Shown in pieces: positions 44,838 to 53,033 of a DNA stretch of 64,000 bases. Position numbers and translations under genes: made by a program. The notes below the pieces were generated by a model. The model was given only the letters and a program-made list of their open reading frames with translations. It made no database searches and was not told the DNA's origin. The stretch is from the NCBI GenBank assembly GCA_020853395.1, contig JADYYY010000013.1:45521-109520 (forward strand). The letters run 5' to 3'. Every line of letters begins with the position of its first letter. Position 1 is the first letter of the stretch. Source of the DNA: Acidobacteriota bacterium (GTDB taxonomy: Bacteria; Acidobacteriota; Vicinamibacteria; Vicinamibacterales; SCN-69-37).

Positions 44838-44933
44838 CGACGCCCTTCCCAACCTTTCTTAACCTTTTCCCTCTTTCCTTTGCCCTCTGCCCTTTGCCCT
44901 CTGCCCTTCTACTGGCTCTCTGCCCTTCTACTG
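44838..44933. repeat. pyrimidine-rich CCCTTTG/CCCTCTG short repeat
   Basis: A run of TTTGCCC and TCTGCCC units, related to one arm of the inverted repeat at 32653-32797, lies at the 3' end of the minus-strand DUF1080 gene. The stop codon of that gene (44928-44930) falls inside it. Only one arm is present, so no large hairpin forms here. Confidence 0.75.
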
Positions 44934-45863
44934 CAGGTCGTACCCCTTCAGTCGGCGAATCCAGACGTTGCGGTACCGCACGGGATGGGCGTGGTCCTGC
45001 AGCGTCAGCGGCAGCTCGGCGTCGTGTGGGACGTACTGATGGACAGTCTGCGTCGGTGAGGTCGGGCCCATGACGGCGCGCCGATTGTGCACGACGACCC
45101 CGTTCCAGACGACCGTGAGGTAGGCAGGTTTCGCGAGCGCCGTGCCGTTGAACCGCGGGGCTTCGAAGACGATGTCGTAGGTCTGCCACTCGCCGGGACG
45201 TCGCGCGGCGTTGACGAGCGGCGGATCCTGGCCGTAAATCGCGGCGGCCTGGCCGTCAGCGTACGTGAGGTTCTCGAACGAGTCGAGCACCTGGACCTCG
45301 TAGCGGCCCATGAAGATCACGCCGCTGTTTCCGCGATCCTGGCTCGCGCCGCGGCCCGGCGACGGCGTGGCGAACTCGAGGTGCAACTGCACGTCGCCGA
45401 AGCTTTCGCGGGTGCGCATCGAGCCGGATCCGGCGCCGGTCTCGAAGTAGCCGTCGTGAATCGGCCATTTCGTGTCCACGAGCTGGCCATTGACCGTCTG
45501 CGCCCACTTCGAGAGGTCCGTGCCGTCGAACAGCACGATCGCGTCCGACGGCGGAGCGCCCGGAGCCGCGCCTGGCGTGACGACGCGCGGCCGCGGCCGC
45601 GCGTTGTCATGGATGATCCAGGGAGTGCCCGGGATCTCCGCCAGCTTCGTGTACCCGACGATCGCGCCCCGTTCATCGCACACGCGCCCATCGTCGGGCG
45701 GCTGTCCGCCGCGGGGCGCCGGACACGGCGTCGGCGCCGTCTGCGGCACGGGAGCCTGCGACGGTCGCGCGTCGAGGACGCCGGCGATGGTGAAGGCCGC
45801 GACCGCGCTGAGCACGACGCGGGCAGTCGATCCGAAGGCCAGAACGGTCGGTCGGAGAGCCAT
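44928..45863 (-). CDS. secreted DUF1080 (3-keto-disaccharide hydrolase-like) protein
   Basis: 311 residues. A signal peptide (MALRPTVLAFGSTARVVLSAVAAFTIAGVLDA) and a 70-residue Pro-rich linker precede the DUF1080 body: SDAIVLFDGTDLSKWAQTVNG, VQLHLEFATPSPGRG, NSGVIFMGRYEVQVLDSFEN and a terminal VRYRNVWIRRLKGYDLQ. The linker is longer than in the other DUF1080 proteins here and contains one Cys pair (TPCPAPR, RVCDER). The start at 45863 has GAGGTG upstream and begins the signal; the open frame to 46916 lies opposite the MpaB-like gene and is not used. Confidence 0.88.
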   Translation of the reverse strand: MALRPTVLAFGSTARVVLSAVAAFTIAGVLDARPSQAPVPQTAPTPCPAPRGGQPPDDGRVCDERGAIVGYTKLAEIPGTPWIIHDNARPRPRVVTPGAAPGAPPSDAIVLFDGTDLSKWAQTVNGQLVDTKWPIHDGYFETGAGSGSMRTRESFGDVQLHLEFATPSPGRGASQDRGNSGVIFMGRYEVQVLDSFENLTYADGQAAAIYGQDPPLVNAARRPGEWQTYDIVFEAPRFNGTALAKPAYLTVVWNGVVVHNRRAVMGPTSPTQTVHQYVPHDAELPLTLQDHAHPVRYRNVWIRRLKGYDLQ

Positions 45864-46058
45864 CTCGCACCTCGATGTCTGAACGGGACGGCGATCATAG
45901 CATCGTGTTGTCCAGGCCCGGCGTGCCGAGGCGTGCGAGCGTCCCGCGAGCGACACAGGTGCCGGACGCGGTCCGCGAGCCCGGTTGCACGCTCCGCGCC
46001 GCGCAGCCGGCCCTTCCGATTCGACGGACAATGATCGAGACACGTGACTGAGGTGGCG

Positions 46059-46859
46059 ATGACAGAGGGCCGGTTGGGACGCGTGTCCGACCGGATCAAC
46101 GGCGAGCGCCTCGTGCTGCTCGGATGGCCCTGCGCCATCCTGATGCAGGTCGCGCACCCGCTCGTTGCCGCCGGCGTGGCTCGTCACAGCAGCTTCCGCG
46201 ACAGTCCGACCGCGCCGATCAGGCGACTGCACCACACGGTGCGCGCGATGCTCGGCCTCACGTTCGGCGACGCCGACGAGCAGGCGCGCGTCATCGCGAC
46301 GATCCGCGACATCCACACGCGCGTGCACGGCACGCTCGGCGAGCGCGTCGGCCGCTTCGCGGCCGACGCGCGGTATTCCGCCGAGGATCCCGCGCTCGTG
46401 CTCTGGGTCCATGTCACGCTCATCGCGACGACGGTGCGCGTGTACGACGCGCTGGTGGGCACGCTGACCCCCGGCGAGCGCGACCAGTACTGCCGCGAGA
46501 GCGCGCCGGTCGCCGTGGCGCTCGGTGCCGACGACCTGCGGGTGCCGCGAGACTGGCGCGCGGTGACGGATTCGGTGGACGCGATGCTCGCCTCCGGCGA
46601 TCTCATCGTCGGGCGCGAAGCGCATGCGCTGGCTCGCGCGCTGCTCCACGCCGCGATCGTACGGGCGATCGGTCCGGCGGGATGGGCCCAGCGGGAGCTG
46701 ACCGCGGCGTGGCTGCCGCCCGCGCTGCGCGCGCAGTACGGTCTGGCCTGGGACGAGCGGCGCGCGCGACGGTCCGACCGGATCATCAAACTCATCAGGG
46801 GCGTGCGACGAGGATTGCCGGGTCGCCTCGCGCGCTGGGCGCCCGCGCGGCACTCGTGA
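46059..46859 (+). CDS. MpaB/Lcp-like oxygenase (DUF2236)
   Basis: 266 residues. DUF2236 features are visible: NGERLVLLGWPCAILMQVAHPLVAAGVARHSSFRDSP, LHHTVRAMLGLTFGDADEQ, IRDIHTRVHG and ALVLWVHVTLIATTVRVYDAL. The His residues in MQVAHP, DIHTRVHG and WVHVT are the expected haem or metal contacts of rubber-oxygenase and MpaB relatives. It has no signal peptide. It may oxidatively cleave a prenyl or other unsaturated chain; the substrate is unknown. ATG 46059 has GAGG five bases upstream; a GTG at 46044 is an alternative. Confidence 0.88.
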   Translation: MTEGRLGRVSDRINGERLVLLGWPCAILMQVAHPLVAAGVARHSSFRDSPTAPIRRLHHTVRAMLGLTFGDADEQARVIATIRDIHTRVHGTLGERVGRFAADARYSAEDPALVLWVHVTLIATTVRVYDALVGTLTPGERDQYCRESAPVAVALGADDLRVPRDWRAVTDSVDAMLASGDLIVGREAHALARALLHAAIVRAIGPAGWAQRELTAAWLPPALRAQYGLAWDERRARRSDRIIKLIRGVRRGLPGRLARWAPARHS

Positions 46860-46902
46860 GACGACGTGAACGCGCCGACGGCTGAGGGACGGTCGTCGTC
46901 TC
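46858..46902. terminator. possible 9-bp stem hairpin between convergent genes
   Basis: GAGACGACG overlaps the end of the MpaB-like gene and can pair with CGTCGTCTC across 27 bases. It lies in the gap to the convergent Nif3-like gene. The long loop makes it a weak candidate. Confidence 0.3.
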
Positions 46903-46963
46903 GACGGACCGCGCACGGCCGACGCGTCAGATCAGCGGCGTCCGCCGCAGTCTTCGGGGCGCA

Positions 46964-47737
46964 TCACGCGAACGGCTCGCCGGCCGGCATCCACTCGATC
47001 GGCACGGCCGGCACGGCAGCCCGCAGCCATGCCGCGACTTCCTGCATGCCCCAGTCCTCCGACATCATGTGGCCGAGCAGGATCACGGCCTTCGGACGGC
47101 CGAGCGCCATCGCGTCGAGCGCGTACTCGGCGTTGCCGCCGGCTTCCGGCGTCTCGCCGCCGATCGCCACGTCGATGTCGGCCGTCAGGGCCGGCACGCC
47201 GTAGCCTGGTCCGAGCGCGATGCGCGTGACGGGCATCGCGGGATCGCCGCAGACGCGAAGCGCGCGCCCGCCAACGCGCGCCGCCATGTCGCGTGCGAGC
47301 GCGCGAAGCGACGTCCGCGGAACGACGTACACGCGCGGCTCGGTCGGCGACTCGCGGCCGGCGAGGCCGAGCACACGCGCCGAGCCGACCACGAGCGGGT
47401 CCGGCTCGATGAGGTGCGCGTGATCGTGGAAGCGGAACACGACCATCTGGTGATCGGCGATGAAGCGCTGCTTGGCCCGGTACACCCCGTTGGCTTCGAG
47501 CGCGGCGGTCTGATCGAGATGCGTGTAGAACGTCGGCTCGTGCGCGATCACGAAGTTCCTGCCGGCCGCCGCGGCGCGCTGGAGCAGCTCGAACGTCGCC
47601 ATGCCGGTCGTCGCGATCCCGCGAACCTCGGTCGCCGGATCGCCGGCTTTGAACGTGTCCACCGTCTCGGCACGCCACGCGATGCCCTGCGCCGCGAGCT
47701 GCTGCCGGATGCGCGCGACGATGTCGGCGGCGGTCAT
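46964..47737 (-). CDS. Nif3-like dinuclear metal centre protein
   Basis: 257 residues, a Nif3/DUF34 family member. Metal-site segments are kept: NFVIAHEPTFYTHLD (canonical HHP region, here AHEP), VVFRFHDHAHLIEPDP, and near the C-terminus ILLGHMMSEDWGMQEVAAWL with His and Glu. The family binds two metals and is usually toroidal-hexameric. A role in repairing damaged metabolites (GTP cyclohydrolase-like) is suspected but not settled. The ATG overlaps the stop of the upstream paralogue (ATGA), so translation is coupled. It has no signal peptide and acts in the cytoplasm. Confidence 0.9.
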   Translation of the reverse strand: MTAADIVARIRQQLAAQGIAWRAETVDTFKAGDPATEVRGIATTGMATFELLQRAAAAGRNFVIAHEPTFYTHLDQTAALEANGVYRAKQRFIADHQMVVFRFHDHAHLIEPDPLVVGSARVLGLAGRESPTEPRVYVVPRTSLRALARDMAARVGGRALRVCGDPAMPVTRIALGPGYGVPALTADIDVAIGGETPEAGGNAEYALDAMALGRPKAVILLGHMMSEDWGMQEVAAWLRAAVPAVPIEWMPAGEPFA

Positions 47738-48609
47738 GCGAGGGGATTCCAGTACGGATCGTCGAGCACGAACGGCGTGACCGGCACGTCAGGCACGATC
47801 GTCTTCAGCCACGCGGCGCAGGCGCGCACGCCCGGCGCTTCCGAGACGACGCGGCCAATGGCGATCATCCCCTTGGGCTCGCTTGCCGCCGCGGTGTCGA
47901 GAACGTACGGCACGGCCTCCCATTCGCGGGGTTCGCCGGCGAGGATCGCGTCGGCGCGACCAAGGTTCGCGAGCGTGCCGGGCAGGTCGGTGGCGCCGGC
48001 GCTGACGAACACCGTGCGAACGGGTAGGGTCGCGCGGCCGACCCGCCGCACGCCTCCGCGGAGGGCCAGCCGGCGGCGCACGATCTCTTCGAGGCCGCCC
48101 AGCGTGGTGTCGGCAATCCGGTAAACCTGTTCGGTGCCGGGCACCGGGCTCCCGCGCCAGCCGAGCAGATCGGCCAGCGCCGTCGACGCCTCGCTCGGGC
48201 GCCGCGCGCTCCAGTGATCGCTGACGCGCCAGATCACCAGCCTCGCGCGATCGATCGTCTCGCGCTTGGCGAGGTACACCGCGTCCTGGGCCCGCGCACC
48301 GGGATTGTCGTTCGCGGCGTAGAACGTCGGGCCCAGCGCGACGATCATGTTGTGCCCTGCCGCGGCGGCGCGGCGGAGCACGTCGATCGTCGGCAGCACG
48401 GCGACGCCGATGCCCGTCACCGTCGTCGCCGGATCGCCAGCCTTGAGGCCGTCGGCGCTCGTTTCGCGCCACGGCATGCCGACCTGGCCGCGGACGCGAT
48501 CGATCACGTCGGCGGCGGTGATGGTCCGGGCGGCCGAGGAACGCGTTCCGGCCGCGACCGTGCCGATTGCGGTCAGCACGAAGCGGCGCCGGGACAGCGG
48601 TGCGCTCAT
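47734..48609 (-). CDS. Tat-exported Nif3-like paralogue with lost metal ligands
   Basis: 291 residues. It begins with a Tat signal (SRRRFVLTAIGTVAAG) and then follows the 46964 protein closely: ADVIDRVRGQVGMPWRETSADGLKAGDPATTVTGIGVAVLPTIDVLRRAAAAGHN. The metal positions differ: IVALGPTFYAANDN (no His), VIWRVSDHWSARRPS and MIAIGRVVSEAPGV, where the GHxxSE His is Arg. Only the Glu of the last motif and one His remain. It is therefore probably a non-catalytic or altered exported partner. It arose by tandem duplication and is translated together with the cytoplasmic paralogue. Confidence 0.88.
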   Translation of the reverse strand: MSAPLSRRRFVLTAIGTVAAGTRSSAARTITAADVIDRVRGQVGMPWRETSADGLKAGDPATTVTGIGVAVLPTIDVLRRAAAAGHNMIVALGPTFYAANDNPGARAQDAVYLAKRETIDRARLVIWRVSDHWSARRPSEASTALADLLGWRGSPVPGTEQVYRIADTTLGGLEEIVRRRLALRGGVRRVGRATLPVRTVFVSAGATDLPGTLANLGRADAILAGEPREWEAVPYVLDTAAASEPKGMIAIGRVVSEAPGVRACAAWLKTIVPDVPVTPFVLDDPYWNPLA

Positions 48610-48618
48610 GACGCGATG

Positions 48619-49377
48619 CTACGAGGACACGCGGCGCGCCCGCGTCGCGGGCTCGAGCGCGCGAGCGGCCGCGTCGTCGAGATAGAGCGTCACGTTCGGG
48701 TGCGTGCGCAGGATCGACGCCGGCACATCGGGCGAGATCTCGCCTTCGAGCGTCGCCTTCACCGCGGCCGCCTTTCGCGCGTCCGGCACGACCACGAGGA
48801 TCTCGTGGGCTCGCAGCATCTGCCGGATCGACATCGACACCGCCGTCGCCGGCACGTCGTCGATCGCCGCAAACCAGCCTTCGCTCACCTGCTGCCGGCG
48901 GCACGCCTCGTCGAGCGACACGACGATGTAGGGATCGGGGGTGGAGAAGTCGGCGGGCGGGTCGTTGAACGCGAGATGAGCGTTCTCGCCGATGCCGAGC
49001 CACGCGAGGTCCACGTCGGCCGCCGACAGCAGCGCATTGAGCTCCGCGCGCGAGTGCTCGGCGTCCATGCCATCGATCAGGTGAACGGTGGCGACGCCGG
49101 TGGGCCGCACCACGTTCCCGACGAGCAGTTGCCGGAACGCGGCGGGATGATCGTGCGGCAGACCGATGTACTCGTCGAGCTGGAAGATCTCCACGTGCCG
49201 CCACGGAACGTCGGGGAGGGCCGCCAGCGCACGCTGGAACTCGAGCTGGGACGCGGCGGTCGCCGCCACCACGGTGGCATGCCCGCGCGCGGCCACGATC
49301 CGCTGCAGCGCGGCCGCCGCGTGCTCGGCGGCCGCGCGGCTCATCGCGTCGCGAGTTGGGTAGATGCGAACGTCCAT
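48619..49377 (-). CDS. NagB-like glucosamine-6-phosphate isomerase/deaminase
   Basis: 252 residues. It has the NagB/6-phosphogluconolactonase fold: HATVVAATAASQLEFQRALA, VEIFQLDEYIGLPHDHPAAF and the active-site loop LGIGENAHLAFNDPPADF. In classical NagB this loop is GxGxDGHIAFNEP; here the Asp is Asn, the Gly is Ala and the Glu is Asp, while the His is kept. VSMSIRQMLRAHEILVVVPDARKAAAV and LYLDDAAARAL complete the fold. It likely acts on a 6-phosphosugar, but deamination is uncertain. The ATG at 49377 has GGAG eight bases upstream. It is 10 bp from the Nif3-like pair, same strand. Confidence 0.87.
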   Translation of the reverse strand: MDVRIYPTRDAMSRAAAEHAAAALQRIVAARGHATVVAATAASQLEFQRALAALPDVPWRHVEIFQLDEYIGLPHDHPAAFRQLLVGNVVRPTGVATVHLIDGMDAEHSRAELNALLSAADVDLAWLGIGENAHLAFNDPPADFSTPDPYIVVSLDEACRRQQVSEGWFAAIDDVPATAVSMSIRQMLRAHEILVVVPDARKAAAVKATLEGEISPDVPASILRTHPNVTLYLDDAAARALEPATRARRVSS

Positions 49378-49502
49378 GACGTCATTGCTCCGGATGCGCA
49401 GGTGGCGCCGCCGCGCGCGGCCGCCGACAGTGTAACCGAGCACGCAGGGGACGCCGCCGGAGTAAGCTGTCGCCGTTCCCGCAGACGAAAGGACACGCTC
49501 AG

Positions 49503-50162
49503 ATGATCCTGCCGGCTCGGCTCCTGCCGCTGACGTTCCTCGTCATGCTCGCCGCCGTCGTCGCAACGGCCGGCGTCGCGCAGCACGCGATGACCGCCAA
49601 GTTCGACGGGTCGTCGGAGTGGGACCTCGACGGAAACGGCACCTGGGCGATGAGGCCGGGAATGCTGGCGCTGGAGAAGGCCGGCGTGCCCGGCGGGCCG
49701 ATCCGGCGTCCGGGCGCGATGGCCATCTTTCGAAGTCCGGTCGTGACGGATTTCATCGCCGACATCGAGCTGCGGTCGACGGCGCCCGTCGATCTGCTCG
49801 TGCGCGACGTGCTCCTGATCTTCGGCTACGAGTCGCCCATGCGCTTCTACTACGTGCATCTCGCAGCGAAGACCGACGGCGTGCACAACGGCATCTTCCT
49901 CGTGGACCATGCCGATCGGCGGCGGATCGACGCGCCCTCCAGCACGGCGCGCCTCACCGATCAGCGATGGCACCGCGTGCGGCTCGAACGGCGCGGATCG
50001 ACCGGGGCCATCCGCGTGTTCTTCGACGACGATCCGATTCCGATGCTGTCGGCGATCGACGGAACGATCGCGTCCGGGCGCGTTGGCGTCGGGTCGTTCG
50101 ACGAGACCGCGGAGTTCAGAGCGTTCACCCTGCGCGATCTCTCAGCCACGCCTCCCAGGTAG
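49503..50162 (+). CDS. secreted concanavalin/LamG-like protein
   Basis: 219 residues. The signal peptide MILPARLLPLTFLVMLAAVVATAG precedes a jelly-roll domain related to DUF1080/LamG proteins: WDLDGNGTWAMRPGMLAL, FIADIELRSTAPVDLLVRDVLLIFGYESPMRFYYVHLA, TDQRWHRVRLERRGSTGAIRVFFDDDPIPML and a terminal GRVGVGSFDETAEFRAF. It probably binds or cleaves sugars outside the cytoplasm; the catalytic role is unproven. AAGGA lies nine bases upstream. Its end overlaps the convergent Old-Yellow-Enzyme-like gene by 21 bp. Confidence 0.85.
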   Translation: MILPARLLPLTFLVMLAAVVATAGVAQHAMTAKFDGSSEWDLDGNGTWAMRPGMLALEKAGVPGGPIRRPGAMAIFRSPVVTDFIADIELRSTAPVDLLVRDVLLIFGYESPMRFYYVHLAAKTDGVHNGIFLVDHADRRRIDAPSSTARLTDQRWHRVRLERRGSTGAIRVFFDDDPIPMLSAIDGTIASGRVGVGSFDETAEFRAFTLRDLSATPPR

Positions 50163-51578
50163 GCGCGACGACGCCTTCGCCTGCTCGAGGCGCCCGTGAT
50201 CGGCGTGCGCCGTGTAGAACGGGTCGAGCGGATAGCAGCCGGACACGAGCCCGTTGCGCGGGCCCGACGTGCAGTCGCTGAAGGTGCGGCAGAGCGCGCC
50301 GCGGCGAAGCGGCCGGCCGGCGAGCACGTCGGCGGGGAAGTCGGGATACGAGAGCATCATCCGGCCGAGGCCCACGACGTCGACGCCGCCCTCGCGCAGC
50401 GCGCGCTGCGCGACGTGCGGCAGCCACTCCTGAAGATACGTGTAGCCGCTGCCGACGATCACGAACTGCGGAAAGGCCCTCTTCAGATGCCACGTCACGG
50501 CGACGTGCCGGGCGACGCCTGCCAGCGGATCTTCCGGCGGAAGATAGCCGTCGCTCGGCGGAAAGAGCGCCGGCCGGACCACGTGCGGGCAGTAGTACGG
50601 ACTGCCGCCGGTCACGCAGAGGAGCCGGATGTCGAGCGCGTCGAGCGCGGACAGGACGTCGCGCGCGTCGGTGAGCATCGCGTCCGGGTCGTCGTCACGG
50701 ACTCGCCCGAACGCGAAGTCGTCGGGCGTCTCGACGGTGGTGTCCGGCGCGCCGATTCCGTCGGCCCCGGCGCGAAACGGGGCTGTGTCGAACGCCGAGA
50801 GGCGGACGCCGATCGCGAGGCCGGGCGCAACCGTTCGGATACCTTCGGCGACGTTCCGGAGAAAGCGCAGGCGATGCGCGAGCGGGCCGCCGTAGCGCCC
50901 GTCGCGGGTCCGCGCCGTGAGCAGTTCGTGCCCGAGGTACCCGTGGCAGTGCTTGATGTCCACGAAGTCGAAGCCCAGCTCGCGCGCGAGGTACGCCCGA
51001 TCGACGACGTCCTCGCACAACCGATCCAGCTCGTCGTCGCTGAGCACACGCAGATGCGGCGTGCGGCGATCCAGCCCGGGATGCCGGTACGCCGCGAGCG
51101 GTGCCGGCTCGCCGCCGGGATCCGGCCTGGAGAAGCGGCCGGAATGCGTCAACTGCAGGCCGACGCAGAGCCGATCGGCTGCGTCCCGCCCGTAGCGTGC
51201 CGCGTGCGCATCGCGCAGCGTCGCGGCAAGGGCGCCGATCGCGCCCGCGGTGTCGCGGGTGAGCATGAGCTGCCGCGGGTTGGCGCGTCCGTCATGGCGC
51301 ACGGCCACGGCTTCGCCGCCCCAGACCATGCCGGCGCCGCTTTCGCCGAAATGCCGCCAGCGGCGGCGCGTCAGATCCGACGGGCGGCCGTCGGTCTCGC
51401 CGTCCCACCCTTCCATCGGCAGCACGGCGAGCCGGTTCGCCACGCGGCGGCCGGCGACGTCGATCGGCTGCGCGAAGGGCGACCGCTCCGGCGGAAGGAG
51501 CTGGGCATCGAGCGGCAGGGCGATACCCGACGACGTCAGGTGCGCGGCGAGCGCGTCGGGCGTCTTGAAGGACGCCAT
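50142..51578 (-). CDS. NADH:flavin oxidoreductase, Old Yellow Enzyme family
   Basis: 478 residues with an FMN-binding TIM barrel. FMN/substrate motifs are RLAVLPMEGWDG, GLQLTHSGRFSRP, DFVDIKHCHGYLGHELLTA and VDVVGLGRMMLSYPDFP near the phosphate site. A C-terminal segment holds four Cys (RGALCRTFSDCTSGPRNGLVSGC), reminiscent of iron-sulfur-bearing 2,4-dienoyl-CoA-reductase relatives but with different spacing. It reduces activated C=C bonds with NAD(P)H; substrate unknown. The ATG at 51578 was preferred over a GTG at 51605; neither has a strong ribosome site. Confidence 0.9.
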   Translation of the reverse strand: MASFKTPDALAAHLTSSGIALPLDAQLLPPERSPFAQPIDVAGRRVANRLAVLPMEGWDGETDGRPSDLTRRRWRHFGESGAGMVWGGEAVAVRHDGRANPRQLMLTRDTAGAIGALAATLRDAHAARYGRDAADRLCVGLQLTHSGRFSRPDPGGEPAPLAAYRHPGLDRRTPHLRVLSDDELDRLCEDVVDRAYLARELGFDFVDIKHCHGYLGHELLTARTRDGRYGGPLAHRLRFLRNVAEGIRTVAPGLAIGVRLSAFDTAPFRAGADGIGAPDTTVETPDDFAFGRVRDDDPDAMLTDARDVLSALDALDIRLLCVTGGSPYYCPHVVRPALFPPSDGYLPPEDPLAGVARHVAVTWHLKRAFPQFVIVGSGYTYLQEWLPHVAQRALREGGVDVVGLGRMMLSYPDFPADVLAGRPLRRGALCRTFSDCTSGPRNGLVSGCYPLDPFYTAHADHGRLEQAKASSRLPGRRG

Positions 51579-51634
51579 CCGGGGATAGCGCGGCGCAGAC
51601 GGCACGGGCGATCGGTAGCGTAGCAGGTGCGGCT

Positions 51635-53029
51635 ATGATGCCGCCGATGCGCATCCCCGACCAGCCCCACGCCCCCGCGGACCTGCTGCCCGCCATCGAT
51701 CGGATGTTCGCGCTGTCGGCCCGGAAGATCCGGCTCGTCGAGGACAGTTGGCTCCCGTTGGAAGGCGCACCCGTCTTCACGATGGGCGGCTGCTACACGG
51801 CGCGCGGCTGGACCGAGTGGACGCAGGGCTTCCAGTTCGGATCCGCGCTCCTGCAGTTCGACGCCACCGGCGATCGCGAGTTCCTCGAGCTCGGGCGGGC
51901 GAGGACGCTGGAACGGATGACGCCGCACCTGACGGCCACGGGCGTGCACGACCACGGCTTCAACAACGTGAGCACGTTCGGCACGCTCTGGCGGCTGGCC
52001 GTCGAACAGCGCTTCGAGGTCGACGGGTACGAGCGCGACCTGTATGCCCTCGCGCTGAAGGTCAGCGGCGCCGTGCAGGCGTCACGGTGGACCGCCATTC
52101 CGGGATCGGGATTCATCTACTCGTTCAGCGGCCCGCACTCGCTGTTCATCGACACGATGCGCACGCTGCGGGCGCTGGCGCTGGCGCACCAACTCGGCCA
52201 CGAGCTGTCGATCGAGCAGGACGCCAAGGTCAGCCTGCTGCAGCGGCTCGTCGAGCACGCGCGCACGACCGCCGAGTTCGCCGTCTACTACGGCCGCGGC
52301 CGCGACATCTACGACGTGCGGGGACGCGTGGCGCACGAGTCGGTGTTCAATCCGACGAACGGCAGTTACCGGGGTCCCGGCACGCAGCAGGGCTACTCGC
52401 CCTTCAGCACCTGGACGCGGGGGCTCGCCTGGGCCATGCTCGGGTTCGCCGAGCAGCTCGAGTTCATCGCCACCGTGCCGGACGATGCGCTGCACGGCTG
52501 CGGTGGCCGAGACGCGATCGAGGGCTGGATGACGGAGGCGGCCTGCGCCGCCTCCGACCACTATCTCGATCAGGCGACCGCGGCCGACGGCGTCCCTTAC
52601 TGGGACACGGGCGCCCCCGGGCTGCTCCGGCTCGACGGGTGGCAGGACCGCCCTGCGGATCCGCTCAACGGCCTCGAGCCAGTGGACAGCTCGGCTGCTG
52701 CGATCGCGGCGCAGGCGCTCATCCGGCTCGGCCGCGTGCTCGATCGACGGGTCGGCCACGCCACGCGCTACGCGCGCGCCGGCCTCGCGATCCTGGCCAC
52801 GCTGCTCGACGACACGGGACCGTATCTGAGCACCGGGAAGACGCATCAGGGCCTCTTGCTCCACGCGGTCTATCACCGGCCGAACGGGTGGGACGCGACA
52901 CCGTCTGGCACCGCGGCGCCGCGCGGCGAATCGACCCAGTGGGGCGACTATCACCTGCGGGAGGCTGGCCTGCTCGTTCGGCGGCTGGCGACCCAGCAGC
53001 CGTACCTCACGTTCTTCGGCCCCGCGTAG
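51635..53029 (+). CDS. GH88-like unsaturated glucuronyl hydrolase
   Basis: 464 residues, the usual size for a single-domain (alpha/alpha)6-barrel GH88/GH105 enzyme. Conserved parts include GGCYTARGWTEWTQGFQFGSALLQFDATGD, the Asp-bearing HDHGFNNVSTFG, SRWTAIPGSGFIYSFSGPHS, WDTGAPGLLRLDGWQDRPAD, DSSAAAIAAQALIRLGR and the C-terminal QWGDYHLREAGLLV. It removes unsaturated uronic acids from oligosaccharides made by polysaccharide lyases. No signal peptide is visible, so it would act in the cytoplasm. ATGs at 51635 and 51638 are adjacent. Confidence 0.88.
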   Translation: MMPPMRIPDQPHAPADLLPAIDRMFALSARKIRLVEDSWLPLEGAPVFTMGGCYTARGWTEWTQGFQFGSALLQFDATGDREFLELGRARTLERMTPHLTATGVHDHGFNNVSTFGTLWRLAVEQRFEVDGYERDLYALALKVSGAVQASRWTAIPGSGFIYSFSGPHSLFIDTMRTLRALALAHQLGHELSIEQDAKVSLLQRLVEHARTTAEFAVYYGRGRDIYDVRGRVAHESVFNPTNGSYRGPGTQQGYSPFSTWTRGLAWAMLGFAEQLEFIATVPDDALHGCGGRDAIEGWMTEAACAASDHYLDQATAADGVPYWDTGAPGLLRLDGWQDRPADPLNGLEPVDSSAAAIAAQALIRLGRVLDRRVGHATRYARAGLAILATLLDDTGPYLSTGKTHQGLLLHAVYHRPNGWDATPSGTAAPRGESTQWGDYHLREAGLLVRRLATQQPYLTFFGPA

Positions 53030-53033
53030 TCGC

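Noticed and set aside
44928..46916. DUF1080 gene extended to 46916
   Set aside because: The extension is antisense to the MpaB-like gene; the signal peptide and ribosome site place the start at 45863.
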